Positions 35,640 through 47,278 of a stretch of DNA of 64,000 nt are shown here, piece after piece. Each line of letters opens with the position of its first letter. The stretch's first letter is position 1. The stretch spans positions 1-64,000 of the forward strand of contig JAXGGA010005186.1 in the NCBI GenBank assembly GCA_038373865.1. The letters run 5' to 3'. The notes beneath the pieces are model-generated. The model made no database searches, was not told the origin of the DNA, and worked only from the letters and a program-made list of their open reading frames with translations. Both the position numbers and the translations under genes were made by a program. Origin of the DNA: Uloborus plumipes (lineage: Eukaryota; Arthropoda; Arachnida; Araneae; Uloboridae).

Positions 35640-36640
35640 GGAAAAAGCGGGGAGGAAAAAAGCCGCTCACCTTTTCTCAGCCCGTAATCAGTGTCGCACG
35701 AGACACGCGAGGTGCCACCTGAATTAGATTAGGAGACGAGGCGCGTGCCCGAAAGACGTTCCACTCGGTCCCTTCCTAATGACGCGGACGGGGAATAATT
35801 TTTGCCGCCCATGATGAAGTTTACCTTCACCTCTGCGTCCCGATCGTTTGTCCCCGGCGAGCGGGATGATTCAATTAATATCCTCTTTGCTCTCTCCGGG
35901 GCCCTTTTTAAATCAGTGGCGCGCGCGCGAGCGAAGGCCGTTTAATAGATTTGCCATGTCTGTCGCCTCATTTGTTCAATTATTCCGGGTCCAATCTCGG
36001 CGAGAAGGTCAAGTCTTTTAGCGGCGAAGAAAGCACACAAGGTGCCCTAATCCTCCGGGCCAGTTCGCACTTCGGTCCTAAACTTCTTTGTGCCATCTCT
36101 CGAAATTTAATTACTCCACAAATCACCGAGGGAGAACTCCAAGAAAGAGTATCAAAAGCGGGCAGCCCCTTCTTTTAATCTCGTGTTGCCATTCTCGGCG
36201 AGATGAATATTTTCTACCCGAAGAGCTTTGTTTAGACGGGAGGAGGGGCGGTTTCCGCGTCTTAATCCGGGATTAAAATTTGCCTCCGCGGTGGCAATGC
36301 CGTAATGCGGATAGCAGAACATAAAATCGCGCGAGTTTTGCTGCTGCATCTTTCAATCCGTGAATTTATGAATCCTTCCTGACACGGGAACATTAAGCCG
36401 ATTGCTGTTAGATTCGAGTTCGCAGTCTTAGTCCCCCCCCCCTTTCGCCGGCATCAAGAAAAAGGGAAAAATGACTGTGCACGCAAAGTGCTTTTCCGCA
36501 GCCTCCTGTAATTATAAACCATCAATCTCGGGGAGGCGCGGTGCTGTTTCAGCCCTCGTACCAACAATACAGGGGATTCGCTTTCTTCGGGCTCTCACAA
36601 GATTCCATTACTTTCCTCGGTCGGTTTTATGCACGAACAC
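35640..36640. promoter_or_regulatory. 1-kb GC-rich island with homeodomain-type sites, candidate enhancer cluster
   Basis: This is the longest balanced, CpG-containing stretch in the window, bounded by AT-rich DNA. It has no coding frame over 80 codons and no terminal repeats. Motifs seen: an exact inverted pair TTAATCC-G-GGATTAA (36262-36276), which is a head-to-head pair of bicoid/Otx-type TAATCC sites; TTTAATTA (36106-36113); TTCAATTAATATCC (about 35871); GTAATTATAAA (about 36509); and CATAAAATCGCGCG (about 36320). Together this resembles conserved developmental regulatory DNA. No alignment was possible, so conservation is inferred, not shown. Confidence 0.45.
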
Positions 36641-37329
36641 ACATAAACAGGCTTAATACCATGCTGTTAGTAAGTACTCCGCTATTGCTAATGATAATGT
36701 GATTAGTCGTCTTACCACAAAATACGAAATAATTCATTTATTTTATCTAGTTACTGTTTAATTGTGCTCGGGTCTTTTGGTAAATGTCTCTAAAGAAAGT
36801 GAGGACTAGTATTTATAAAAATTCTCATTCTGTGAAAGTGAAAGAAGAAATGGCGAACTTAAATTAAATAAGCGTTAGAGCTTTAATTTAGTGTAGCTAA
36901 GGTAATAATTAAAGTCTTGTTTTTTTAAAAACCAAAGTGAATAGTTTTCGAAATGTTATCATTCTTCATATTTCTACCTTTTTTTCTATTGAAAATAGCG
37001 GCAAAAATAACATTTAATCAATAATAAGTAAACAACTTCATATGAATAAAGATGAATTTGTAAACTTACTACATGAGGAAATTTTTGTGCCTATTATGAC
37101 CCTTTTTTATACACAAACGGCCTTGATTCTGTCAACTTTACCAGAAAAGAATCTCAAAGTAGCAAAGTCACAATAGATATTTTCTCACTTTATTTTAATG
37201 TTATTTTTACTTGAATTTTTATAAATGTAAAAATAAGAAGAGACGAAACAACGAAAAAAAAAAAAGCATGTATGTGCCTTTGTGGGCTTTTGTAATTGGG
37301 TATATTTGTATATTCCTTATACCAGGTTT
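36641..37329. other. AT-rich non-coding sequence
   Basis: No gene was recognised. Confidence 0.5.
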
Positions 37330-37913
37330 ATTCATCCGTTGCATTTTTAGGACTCTTTGAGCTTCCCATTTTATTACACAAAAAGCAGAAGAAATAACAA
37401 GGATATTAAAGCTTTGTAATACACAAAATGTACAAAATTTGTTTTTGCCTCATGATTTTGTCGCAATGCAAACATTTGAATAAGATAATAAAACATGAGG
37501 TACCTAATGTTTTTTATATTTTTTTGAAATTCAGAAATATATTCAATGTATATTAAACAAAAGCAACGACTGAGATATTTATTCATATTAATTTGTAAAA
37601 GTAAAACTACCTTTAAGAATATTCATCCGTTACATTTTTAGAACTCTTTGAGCTTCCCATTTTATTACACAAAAAGCAGAAGAAATAATAAGGATATTAA
37701 AGCTTTGTAATACACAAAATGTACAAAATTTGTTTTTTGCCTCATAATTTTGTCACAATGCAAACATTTGAATAGGATAATGAAACATGAGGTACCTTAT
37801 GTTTTTTTTTTTTTTTTTGACATTCAGAAATATATTCAATGTATATTAAACAAAAGCAACAACTGAGATATTTATTCATATTAATTTGTAAAAGTAAAAC
37901 TACCTTTAAGAAT
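37330..37913. repeat. Tandem duplication of a 291-bp unit
   Basis: Unit 1 (37330-37620) and unit 2 (37621-37913) both begin ATTCATCCGTT and end CTACCTTTAAGAAT. They differ by scattered substitutions and by lengthening of a T run in unit 2 (about 37804-37819). The high similarity implies a recent duplication. Neither unit is coding. Confidence 0.93.
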
Positions 37914-38109
37914 TTGATCTTTCAAAAAAAAAAATTCAATTTTACTAAAGCTTTGGCAAATAGTGATCCCTTTCGGAGCTCTTGTCAAAGTGAAAGGAAG
38001 CCCTAGAGTTCCGTGAAATCCAGATTGAAGACCATATACAAATTCATAGTATAAATCAGATCTCCATCAAATTTCTTACGGAAGTACTTTGATGCTCAGG
38101 AACTTCCAT

Positions 38110-38110
<1 letters not shown>

Positions 38111-38141
<31 letters not shown>
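38111..38141. repeat. 31-T homopolymer
   Basis: An uninterrupted T run. It could be the A tail of a minus-strand retroposon, but no recognisable body adjoins it. Confidence 0.8.
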
Positions 38142-38143
<2 letters not shown>

Positions 38144-38310
38144 GAAGTTCGTTCCGAATCGTAAGGTATCTAAATTTAAATTTAGAGTTTTAAAATTGCT
38201 GTTTTCTGCATAAACGAATGTACGTATGCTTTTGAATTTATCTTTTTGTGCAAGAGCAACAAGCTATTTTGGCAGCTTCAATGAGATGACATCTGCCTCC
38301 ATCTCAGTTA

Positions 38311-38453
38311 GGGCCCTGCTCCACATTGACGTAAAGCAGAAAAATAAATCAGAAACGTAAAATGGATTCAATAGTGTTCCTATGGAAAGTACCCGGATTT
38401 TCGGTTTCTGCCTTCGGTTTCGGTCGCGTTTTCTGCTGATGTGGAGCAGGGCC
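38311..38453. mobile_element. 143-bp MITE, GGGCC family copy 2
   Basis: Starts GGGCCCTGCTCCACATTGAC and ends with an imperfect inverse (GATGTGGAGCAGGGCC). The interior is nearly identical to the copy at 18230-18374, for example GTGTTCCTATGGAAAGTACC in both. Flanking TTA and ATA may be a diverged 3-bp target duplication. Confidence 0.82.
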
Positions 38454-39626
38454 ATACTGTCGATTTTAGACTGATGAGTTAATAATTGCGAAACTGAAGT
38501 TTCTGGATGTTATAAAAGAGCTGTCGGTACGTTGCATGAAGTGATTAAATGTTGATATACTTCACGTTTGAGGCAAAACATTTACTGAAAATATATTTCA
38601 TAATTTATCTATCAAATAAATGAAAATACGTTTATCTTTGCAACGTATTTAGATGTAACTTCTTTTTTTTTTTCCTTTCATTTTCTGTTTTTATTCATTT
38701 ACTTATTATTTATTTATTTATTTGCTCTCATTTGAAAAGGATTGAATTAAAACATTTTTTTAAACGGAAAAAGTGTTTTCAAGCTTTATATATTATGCTT
38801 AAAATTAAAGGCTTTTTATGATTCTGAAAAAATGTCTTTATATTGATTTATAATACTTTGAATCTGTTCAATTTTACGATAAAAATATTGACGGTTATAC
38901 ACTACTGAAATATTATATCCAGCATATGAAGAGTGAATTAGATATCATTTACAGAATATGCATTAATTTTTATTTTTATTAAAAATAAGTTTTTCATTTT
39001 GATATTAAGTGTTTTAAAGATTTAAGATTCATAGAGTTGAACTAATTAACAATTTAAGTAAAATGAGAGAGAGAGAGAGAAGGCGAGCTAAGGTTTCAAT
39101 ATTTTTTCGATACTCTGAAAATTAGACTCGTTTAGCTCTTGACAAATTACTTGCTTGAAATAAGACTGAAGCAATAAGATGGTTAGAATATTGTGTGAAA
39201 TAAAACGGGGTTGAAAATGGTTTGATTTTTGAGAAACCGATTGCTTAAAGCCAAAAAAAAAAAAAAGTAATTGGTTCTTATTCCCTTTTATTGATTTAAA
39301 TGTTAATACTTTTGTCTGTTCACGAATAAAAAGAAAAGTAATCTTTTACGGATGAAATAATCAAGTTCTCTGCCATTACTTTACTACTACTGAACATTTG
39401 TTTGTGCTTATAAATGCCATTAAAAAAGACATTGCATAAAATATTTTTAAATTAATTTTTCTTTTTGATTAATCATTTTCGTACTGACCACCTTCATTGT
39501 ATTCAGTTTTATACGTCATTTTTCTTGCATTGAGGCGCATAAGCTTTGAAATACCATTTGAATGTCACAAAATTTTGATTAAATATTTTGATAATTTAAA
39601 CTAACTGAAAAATGCTATCTGATAAA
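38454..39626. other. AT-rich non-coding sequence
   Basis: No gene was recognised. Short AT-rich microsatellites lie at 38699-38724 and a (GA)n at 39068-39083. Confidence 0.55.
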
Positions 39627-39945
39627 TAGGGATGCACCGATAAGCAAATTGGCCGATTACCGATTACCGATTAATCGGCTGAGCCGATTAATGATCACGA
39701 TGCTTATTTTTAATAATACTAATTTCACCATCACTGTTTTTTCGTCTGTTTTTTACAATTCCGATTTTAAAAATACGTAGTTACTCATTTATTTCTGAGA
39801 GAAGAATTTTCTTCCATTTTTCCAATTTTCTCAAAATAATTTATAATATTTATAAAAATTTCTTTGAACCAATTTTATATTGTTAAAAAAATGAACTAGA
39901 AATGAATATTAATATTAAACAAGAAGTTCTGTCAAGAACTAAACG

Positions 39946-41090
39946 AGCCTACTTTCCCGCACATCGGCATTCTAGCATCTGATCATTATTCTCTTGATCA
40001 TCTGAGACTAAACATTATGTCAAACATACCTTTTTAGCACTTAAAGCTGATTTCTAAAAGCAAAATATACCCCTCTCATCAGATGAAATAGAGACATAAA
40101 AAGTAAATAAATGAATAAATGAAGTTTTGTCGCACCTTTTAAAGAATGTAACTGTTACAGTTCTTCCGTAGAAAAATTCCTCAATCGTTTTCAAAAAAAA
40201 AAAAAAATTAAAAGTACAAAGTACATCAAAACACATTTTATCAAAGAAAGAAAAAAAATAAAGAAAAAAAAAGAAAAAAAAAACTCGTCCGTTGATAAAA
40301 TGTCTCGAATTTCACTTTTAATCCGTTGCCAGTTGTTAAATATAAATAAAGAATAAAATGCCCTCGTGAATGAAACATTTTTGTTACAAAAAAAATCGTC
40401 TGCCAAAAATAATAATAATAATAATAATAAATTCAATAAAACAAATGAATAAATAAACAAAAAATCGTCTGCACAGTCAGTCATTTTTTTTCGGACTGTT
40501 TACTCAAAAGTTATTAGGGGTGACAGCTTGCTTGAGCGGTTCAATGTTGAACGAAAAATTGTTCAAATCGGAAATGTAAATACGGGAATGAAGTATCCTT
40601 GAAAAGTTCTTTCCAACAAAAAAAAGTTTGTTCAAATCGGACTGTTCATTAAAAAGTTAGTATCGCGGGACCGGTTATTTGAACGGCTCAAAGTTGAACC
40701 AAAAATTGTTCAAATCAAAAAATCAAATATGTTAATGAGCTGTACTCGCCGAGATCTTTCCAACAAAAAAAAGTTTGTCCAAATCGGAATGTTCATTCAA
40801 AAGTTATTAGGGGGGACAGACAGACAGACCGACCGACAGACCGACAGACCGACAGACCGACACACAAATTCCCCATCTCAATACCCTACTTTCAAATTTT
40901 TAATTTTTCGATATTTATTTCATTTTTTTTTGTTTCTTTTTGACTTTTTTTTACTTGGCGATATTTTTTTTACTTGGCGATATTTTTTGGACTTGGGCGA
41001 TATTTTTTGGACTTGGCGACATTTTTTAGATGCATTAAGCCAATTTTAATGCTTTTTTCGTTTCTTTTATTTTTAACGGGAAAGTAGGCT
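39946..41090. mobile_element. Possible insertion bounded by 14-bp inverted repeats
   Basis: AGCCTACTTTCCCG at 39946-39959 is exactly inverted at 41077-41090. The segment between is absent from the related hAT copy at 7475-8196. It contains a (GACAGACC)n tract (40816-40863), two 147-bp units sharing TTCCAACAAAAAAAAGTTTG (40611 and 40758), and about four units of TTTACTTGGCGATATTTT (40948-41030). The outer bases may belong to the host element, so the boundaries are uncertain. Confidence 0.45.
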
Positions 41091-41539
41091 AAAAAGGCGG
41101 TGCGGCACTAGGGGATTTAGGAGTGCTCTTAATTTCAATTTATTTTTCAATTATAAGTAGACATTTAATGAAAGACTGTTATTCGTGGAAAATTTGAGGT
41201 TATCTAAAAGTATTATGCTTATGAGAATAGTGTATGTAAATGAAAATGTTGCAGAGTTGTCTGCATGTGTAATTTTATTCAAAATAGGAAACTTAAGTTA
41301 TTAAATCATTTTCTCAACTGAGAAGATTTTTTTTTATGTTTAATTCTTCTAACTAATTGTTTTGATTTTACTCACAACAGTCTAATACTACATGTTATAC
41401 TTGTGTTCGAAAAAATATTTATTTATTGTTAATAACTTTATCCATCGTAGTTTCTTGTTCAAGCATCCTTGAAGTAATTTTATTCAAAATATTTTTTCCG
41501 CCGATTGATCAGAAGAAATTGACGGATTATAATTGAAAC

Positions 41540-42480
41540 TAGCTGCCAGGGCAGCTAGATTAGCTTCCTGCGGCATGTTGATGCATAACGTCCCCCCATC
41601 TCTAACTTTTACCTCATTCTGAAGCTATATTATTTGATATAATTTAATGTTCATTAGATTTCAAGACATACCACGCACGTGGCCCGGCGTTGCACGGGCA
41701 CTTCGTGCCTTGAAAGTAGTGAGGAAAATTTCAAAAAACTACTCCCCGCCAAGGCGGCTCGCTAACAGGCGCTTCACGCCTTTACTTTTTTCCTATATAA
41801 AAAAATCATTCGAATTATTGAGATGCTTCGCGCCTTCAAGATGGCGAGGAAAGTTTCAGTAAGTTCAGCTCGCTCAAAGGAAAAAAGCAGACATAGATAC
41901 TCAGTTTTTAATATAAGTAGATGGCTTTTCACAAATGAATGTTTCAAAATATTACAAGTAGCTATAGTGATAAAAATACTACGTAAGTGGCCCGCTTATG
42001 AGTTTCGTGTTTGATTTAGTTAAGCCTTCATTCAAAATTCTCATTATCATTGTTATTGCTGTTTCATAGCAACCACGTTTTGCAACAATGGATTGCATAA
42101 TTAATCATTTATTAGGCTTCATCGCTTTAAATTTGACTACTTATTAATTGATATCTTCGCTAATTAAAATCGTATAATTATATAAATTGAAACTAATGAA
42201 GCCTGAAAAATTACCTATCTATCGGTACCTGGTTCGACTTTCAGTTCATTGGCGTTCAGCAGAAATAAGCGTGACATAGATAGAGAGGAAGAAAAATAGT
42301 TAGAAAGATACTCAGTTTTTAATATAAGTAGATGAATCCATGTTTTTGCATTCCAATTTAAAAGTTCAAAGAATTTTAAGGAGGGTTACCTTTTAATAAT
42401 CCATTCAGTTTTACGCATTGAATGAACTATTTGCTTTGTTTCTTTTAACTCTGTACACCTTCATACTGCACGATACAGTA
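41540..42480. repeat. Unclassified repeat segment inside the hAT composite
   Basis: It begins at the perfect palindrome CTAGCTGCC-AG-GGCAGCTAG (about 41541-41560). The 27-bp phrase containing ATACTCAGTTTTTAATATAA occurs twice (about 41898 and 42309), and GGGCACTTCGTGCC and AGGCGCTTCACGCCT hairpins are at about 41697 and 41767. It resembles an old interspersed repeat. No protein motif was found. Confidence 0.45.
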
Positions 42481-43045
42481 GGGATTGTAGACAATTACAT
42501 ATATTTACTGTTAATAAAGCTATTTATCGTAGTTTCTTGGTGAAAGTATACTTTAAAAAATTACATTAAAAACATTTTTTTCGCCGATTAATCGGTAAAA
42601 TTCTGCCGATTACTAATAATTGGCAAGGTGGCAGATTATGGCCGATTAATCGGCACCGCCGATTAATCGGTGAAAATCGAAATAAAAAAACAGAAAATCG
42701 AAATAAAAAAACATCTATTTTTTAATTTTGTGCAGGTGTTCTTCACAGTGATATTTTAAATTTGATGCGAATTCTTAAGCTAGGGATTGCAGTGATGCAG
42801 AAATGTAAATGGAGAGCTCCCACGCTTTTTTTAAAATTAAAGTTATTTGTTTGGATCAGTTATTTTATTTTTATTGTTTTCAGCTAATTTATAAAGTTAT
42901 ACTAAGCTGTGGGACATCCTCTCGCTGCTGAACAAGCTTTACATCCAACTGTTATTTCTGACTTTTTAGTTCACATTGTTACAAAAGCTTTGTTTTTTTT
43001 TTTTTTTTTAGTTTTTAAACTATTAATTTTTGTGTTCTTCATAGC

Positions 43046-43487
43046 CGGAACAGGACATATCCGCCGCAAATTTTATCGCTCACTTCCCCGCATGGGACAT
43101 TTCCGCCGCAACTCCTATCCTGCACATGCCTTGCACAGGACAAATCCGCCGCGCCATTTTCAGGACTGGTTTAAAATTTTCTTTCTTGGCGACAAGTCTT
43201 TGGCGACAAGCAGAACATTATTTGCAGGATTTCAGGATAATAGGAAAATTAAAAGGGTCACCTAAAAAAGAATTGTACGTTCCATGCTGCAAAAATAAAT
43301 AAATAAATAAATAATTTAAACTTCGCCAATTTTACTTCGCCAAATATTTCACTTTACCAGTTCAATCGGCGGATTTGTCCTGTCGCAAGGAAATGGTGGG
43401 GAAAGACGCGGCGGAAATGTCTCATGGGGGGGGGAGATAAATTTTGCTGCGGAGATGTCCTACGCTGCGGCGGAAATGTCCCATGCC
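43046..43487. mobile_element. Mutator-like MITE with CCGCCGC motif array
   Basis: A perfect 9-bp duplication CTTCATAGC flanks it (43037-43045 and 43488-43496), the length typical of Mutator-like elements. Both arms carry the repeated motif GGACATTTCCGCCGC and variants (GGACATATCCGCCGC, GGACAAATCCGCCGC), about three copies per arm, in opposite orientation. The centre is AT-rich. A 118-codon frame that crosses the left arm is not a gene. Confidence 0.82.
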
Positions 43488-43496
43488 CTTCATAGC

Positions 43497-46400
43497 GATA
43501 CTTGAAATTTCATGCGAATTTTTAATTAAAGCGCTTTGAAAAACCACAAATGTTTACCAAGTCTACATTGGATACAAACTGATCAATAGTCTAAAAGAAG
43601 CTTGAGGTCTTTGTACAAATGTTTTGCCACCACGATTTATACCATGACTCATTTAATTTGTTTAAGAATGTACAGTTTCCATTTAATCCGTTAGCTTTTC
43701 GATTGTAAATTGTTTCTATTAAATGTTCGAAAGGTAATTTTCATTGTTTATTTTCTAAGGATAAAAATAGTAATTTATGCCTTTTTGTTCAACTACGTAC
43801 GGCCCTTACTTTCGAATATTATTTCATTACTTGGGTAAGTGAAATTAACCTCAGTATTCAGTGTAGCATATTTTACAGGTCATATAGTATATTCCCCCTT
43901 TTCAAATGTTAAAATCCATTGGGCCATTTTTTTTCATTGCATTCACAATAAAATATGGAAGTATTTGAATTAGTGTTATTCGCGGTAATTATGTACCTAT
44001 TGTAGATTCTTCAAATCAATTTTTGCTGTTCATTCTAATAATAAAGAAATGCACTCACTTCTTTTTCTTTTTAGACACTGCACACTAAAAATTAGTTGCC
44101 ATTATCAGAATTTTTTTCTCTAGAAATATTTCCAATATTTCTTTAGATAGCACAATATTCCAGCTTGCTTTAATACAGTTTCAAAGTTTTAAATTGCGGC
44201 TTTATAAATGCTCATGGTGCATTTTGGATTGCTTGAACGTTTCGTGCTCTACCTTGTGCCAGCTGAACTGAAATTGAGCTATTTTTTGAAGACTGAAAGC
44301 ACACCACATACATCATCAGAATAAAATCAGATACGAATTTTTTTTCAAACTTATTCAAGATATTTAATTGTAAACTCTACAGTGCTAATACTGAAAGCCT
44401 TTACTAAGATAATATTGAAACAATTCTCAAATTCAGTATTAAAACTATCAGCAGAAATTGAAACTGAAGTGAAAAATTACGTTGAGATCCCATATATCTT
44501 GAAGTTGAAAATCGGTTCATCGTAGACTTTCTGCCGAAAGGAAGTAAATGTGCTATCCCCTGATGCCAACAAAACAGAAATATAAATCTTATCACGTTTG
44601 CATTACAGGGCCACAAGACAAGTTGGCTCAAGGTACAAATCTTCCTAAGGTACACCAACTCCCTGCATAGTGAGGTAGAAAATGCCCCCCCCCCCCCGGG
44701 AAAAACAGCATATTCTTAAACGCAGTTTAAAAAATAAACTCAGGGGGGGGGGATAGAAGCAGAGCAAGCGGATACTGCTAAAGCCAGTGTATAAGGGAAA
44801 GCGGGGAAGACGAGCGACCTAATCTACATGCAAACAACTTGAGCTTTTTTCTAACAGCGACGCTTATGATTCAAGCCTAAGCTGTGATATTTTTAACGGT
44901 ACTTTCCCCTTCTGCCACTTTATTTTTACCGGTGTGTCGAATTCGACACTTAAGAAGAACGAATGATTTTCTTCTTTTCAAATCCTTGGTTCCCAGATTC
45001 CTTGTATTTTTTTCTTGAGTTATGATCGAACCGTATTTTGAATGTTATTTCCTGGAAAGAATAAAATAATTTCAGGCTCAACGAAGACATTTCAAACTTT
45101 GCATCTGGCATTTGCTTTTTTTAAGCAGCGTGAAATGTTTTGAAAGATGTAATCTTTTCGTAGAAGAGTGGTGAACAAACTATGGTAACTGTAGTGGGAA
45201 TTCAAAACTTATTTGTATTACATCGGCTTTTCGAAACATTTGTGACTTCATTTGAAAATCTAAAACCGAGATAAATGCTTAATTAGAATGCATGAAAAAA
45301 ATATCTAAACACTTAAGAGTAATAATGATTTTGAAAAATGATAATTATTACAAAAACAAGAAGGAGAATAATAAAAAAAATGAGGTTTCTATAGGGTATA
45401 TTTCGATGAAACTTCAGTACTCTTATTCCAGAATCCATCATAAATACAATTGATATGCACTGTGATAGCATAATTAAAATATATTTTCAATTTTCATTCA
45501 TAAAAAAATGCAAAAAAAGGGATACTCAGTGTGTATACTTACTTGGTATTTAATTTTGGTAACATTAGGTAACATTTGAGAATAATCGAATCAGAATCAC
45601 CTGCTTTCTAATGTTAAAAACCAAAGAATTGGAGCAAACGAGAGTCACATCAAGGAAACTTCGAATATACAATTTTATATTTCTTTCCCTTTTAGAGAAT
45701 TATTTTTAAGCTGAAAAACTATCGGAACACTTACGGCTTATTCTGCACCTTCTGTTTAAATTTAAAAGATCAGAGAAGAGTATTAAGGAATGGTACAATT
45801 TTGACGGAAATATTTCTGACGAATTATTTTCTACAGGTACAACATGGTAAATTTCAGAGCAAAAAGTTTAAACATTTTAACATGTTCAAAAAAAAGGTAG
45901 TTATTACAATATTAGTTTTAAAAAACAATTAAAATATATTCAATAAACGTTTCTCATCCCTCCCTTGCATAAAGCAGGGATGGGACCTGCATTTAAAAGT
46001 TAAAATGCACGCATAATTTTCAAAAATACTATGAAATGACAATGCATCCTTTATGCAATAAGGGAAATAATATCGATACAATCTATTTTCTCTAAAATTA
46101 TACTTTAATAATAAGTCCCCATCTAATAAGAAATATTCCTCTGCTTCCAACTATTCTTGAGTTAACAACTTTTCAATAATGTTTTTTTTTTAAATCAAGA
46201 AATAGTATTATCAAGCGTAATTGCTCAGTCTCAGTTATCAAAGTGGGATGGGACCTCCGTGAGCTACACTGCCCCACCATCTTTCCCTTTGCAGAACATT
46301 TCAATAAAAGGGATTGATACTGGAAGCATTCTATATTTTTAGCATTACTAAACTGCTACATATAACATTAGCCGAAAATTTGAAAATATTAATCAAAAAG

Positions 46401-47278
46401 ATCGAAAACTTAAAGTGAAAAACATATTTACTTTTGGTGATGTAAAATTATCTTTTTTCTGAAATTGGTTTACAGAACCCTACAGCTATAATTTGCTGCA
46501 GCAATTATATGGCTGAGACAATTCCTTCTGATAAAACAGTTAGAAAATGTTAATTTTAAGCATAATTCTAGGTGTTCCGTCCTTCCCAGTGTTAAATTCC
46601 TTTCTACTCTCTTCTATGTCTTCCTATTTGTGTCTAATCTTTTTTTGCTGGGCACCAAGCAAGATCACAATTCAGAGTAAATAGCTATAGGTTATTGAAT
46701 GTGGACGAAACATTTGTAGGAATTTTGCATGCCAGTCATTTCAAGTTTTTCCAGGAGGGGTCAAAGGGTGCAAACACAATGCAATTTCAAAGAAAAACAA
46801 CTAAAATCAACCCCACTTATATGCATATACAATGATTTCTCAAAGCCAGGGAAGGGGGGGGGGGCAATTACCCCCTGACCCCTAATTGATGGGCTTGGAA
46901 TTTTAAAGTTATCACGTTTAATTCCACACAAGATGAATCTGCCCTGAGAAAATCATTCTATAATTAGAAGAAGAAATAATTTGCTATAAAAATGCATGAA
47001 ACAAAATATTCTTTCACTTACCTAAAATTTATTAACCATTTTGAAAAGATGAAAGCAAGAACAAGGAAGCTGCATTTGTTTTGGATAATGATTACAAAAA
47101 CAAAATGTTAATATACGCTTTTTTTTTCATTTCTTTCACGTGATAATCCAATGAAGTTTATTGCACAAATTTGGAGTTTCCCCCTTTCTTTCGTACATCG
47201 TGGGATAATATTGAATTTTTTTAAAGAATAGTTTTCCAATTCCAATCATTTTCAATCAAATTATTTTCAGAATTTCAT
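43497..47278. other. AT-rich non-coding sequence
   Basis: No gene or full element was recognised. C and G homopolymers lie near 44685-44698 and 44743-44751 and another G run near 46852-46864. The phrase GTGTTCCGTCCTTCCC at about 46571 resembles the end motif of the 32418 element but has no clear partner. Confidence 0.45.

Larger units (their letters stand above)
39627..42672. mobile_element. Rearranged hAT element, family A, with internal insertions
   Basis: The left end is the same as at 7475 (TAGGGATGCACCGATAAGC) with the CCGATTAATCGG array. Internal segments at 39705-39900 and 41085-41300 match the 7475 copy in order. The right subterminal region occurs twice, at about 41410-41535 and 42490-42672. 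The second copy keeps the palindromes but lacks the final GCATCCCTA and ends in two 21-bp direct repeats (42672-42715). Between these lie foreign segments at 39946-41090 and about 41540-42480. No transposase is recognisable. Confidence 0.75.

Noticed and set aside
40191..40484. 97-codon minus frame rich in Phe and Leu
   Set aside because: Translation of A-rich simple sequence.
42909..43265. 118-codon plus frame
   Set aside because: Runs through a T tract and the left arm of the Mutator-like MITE.
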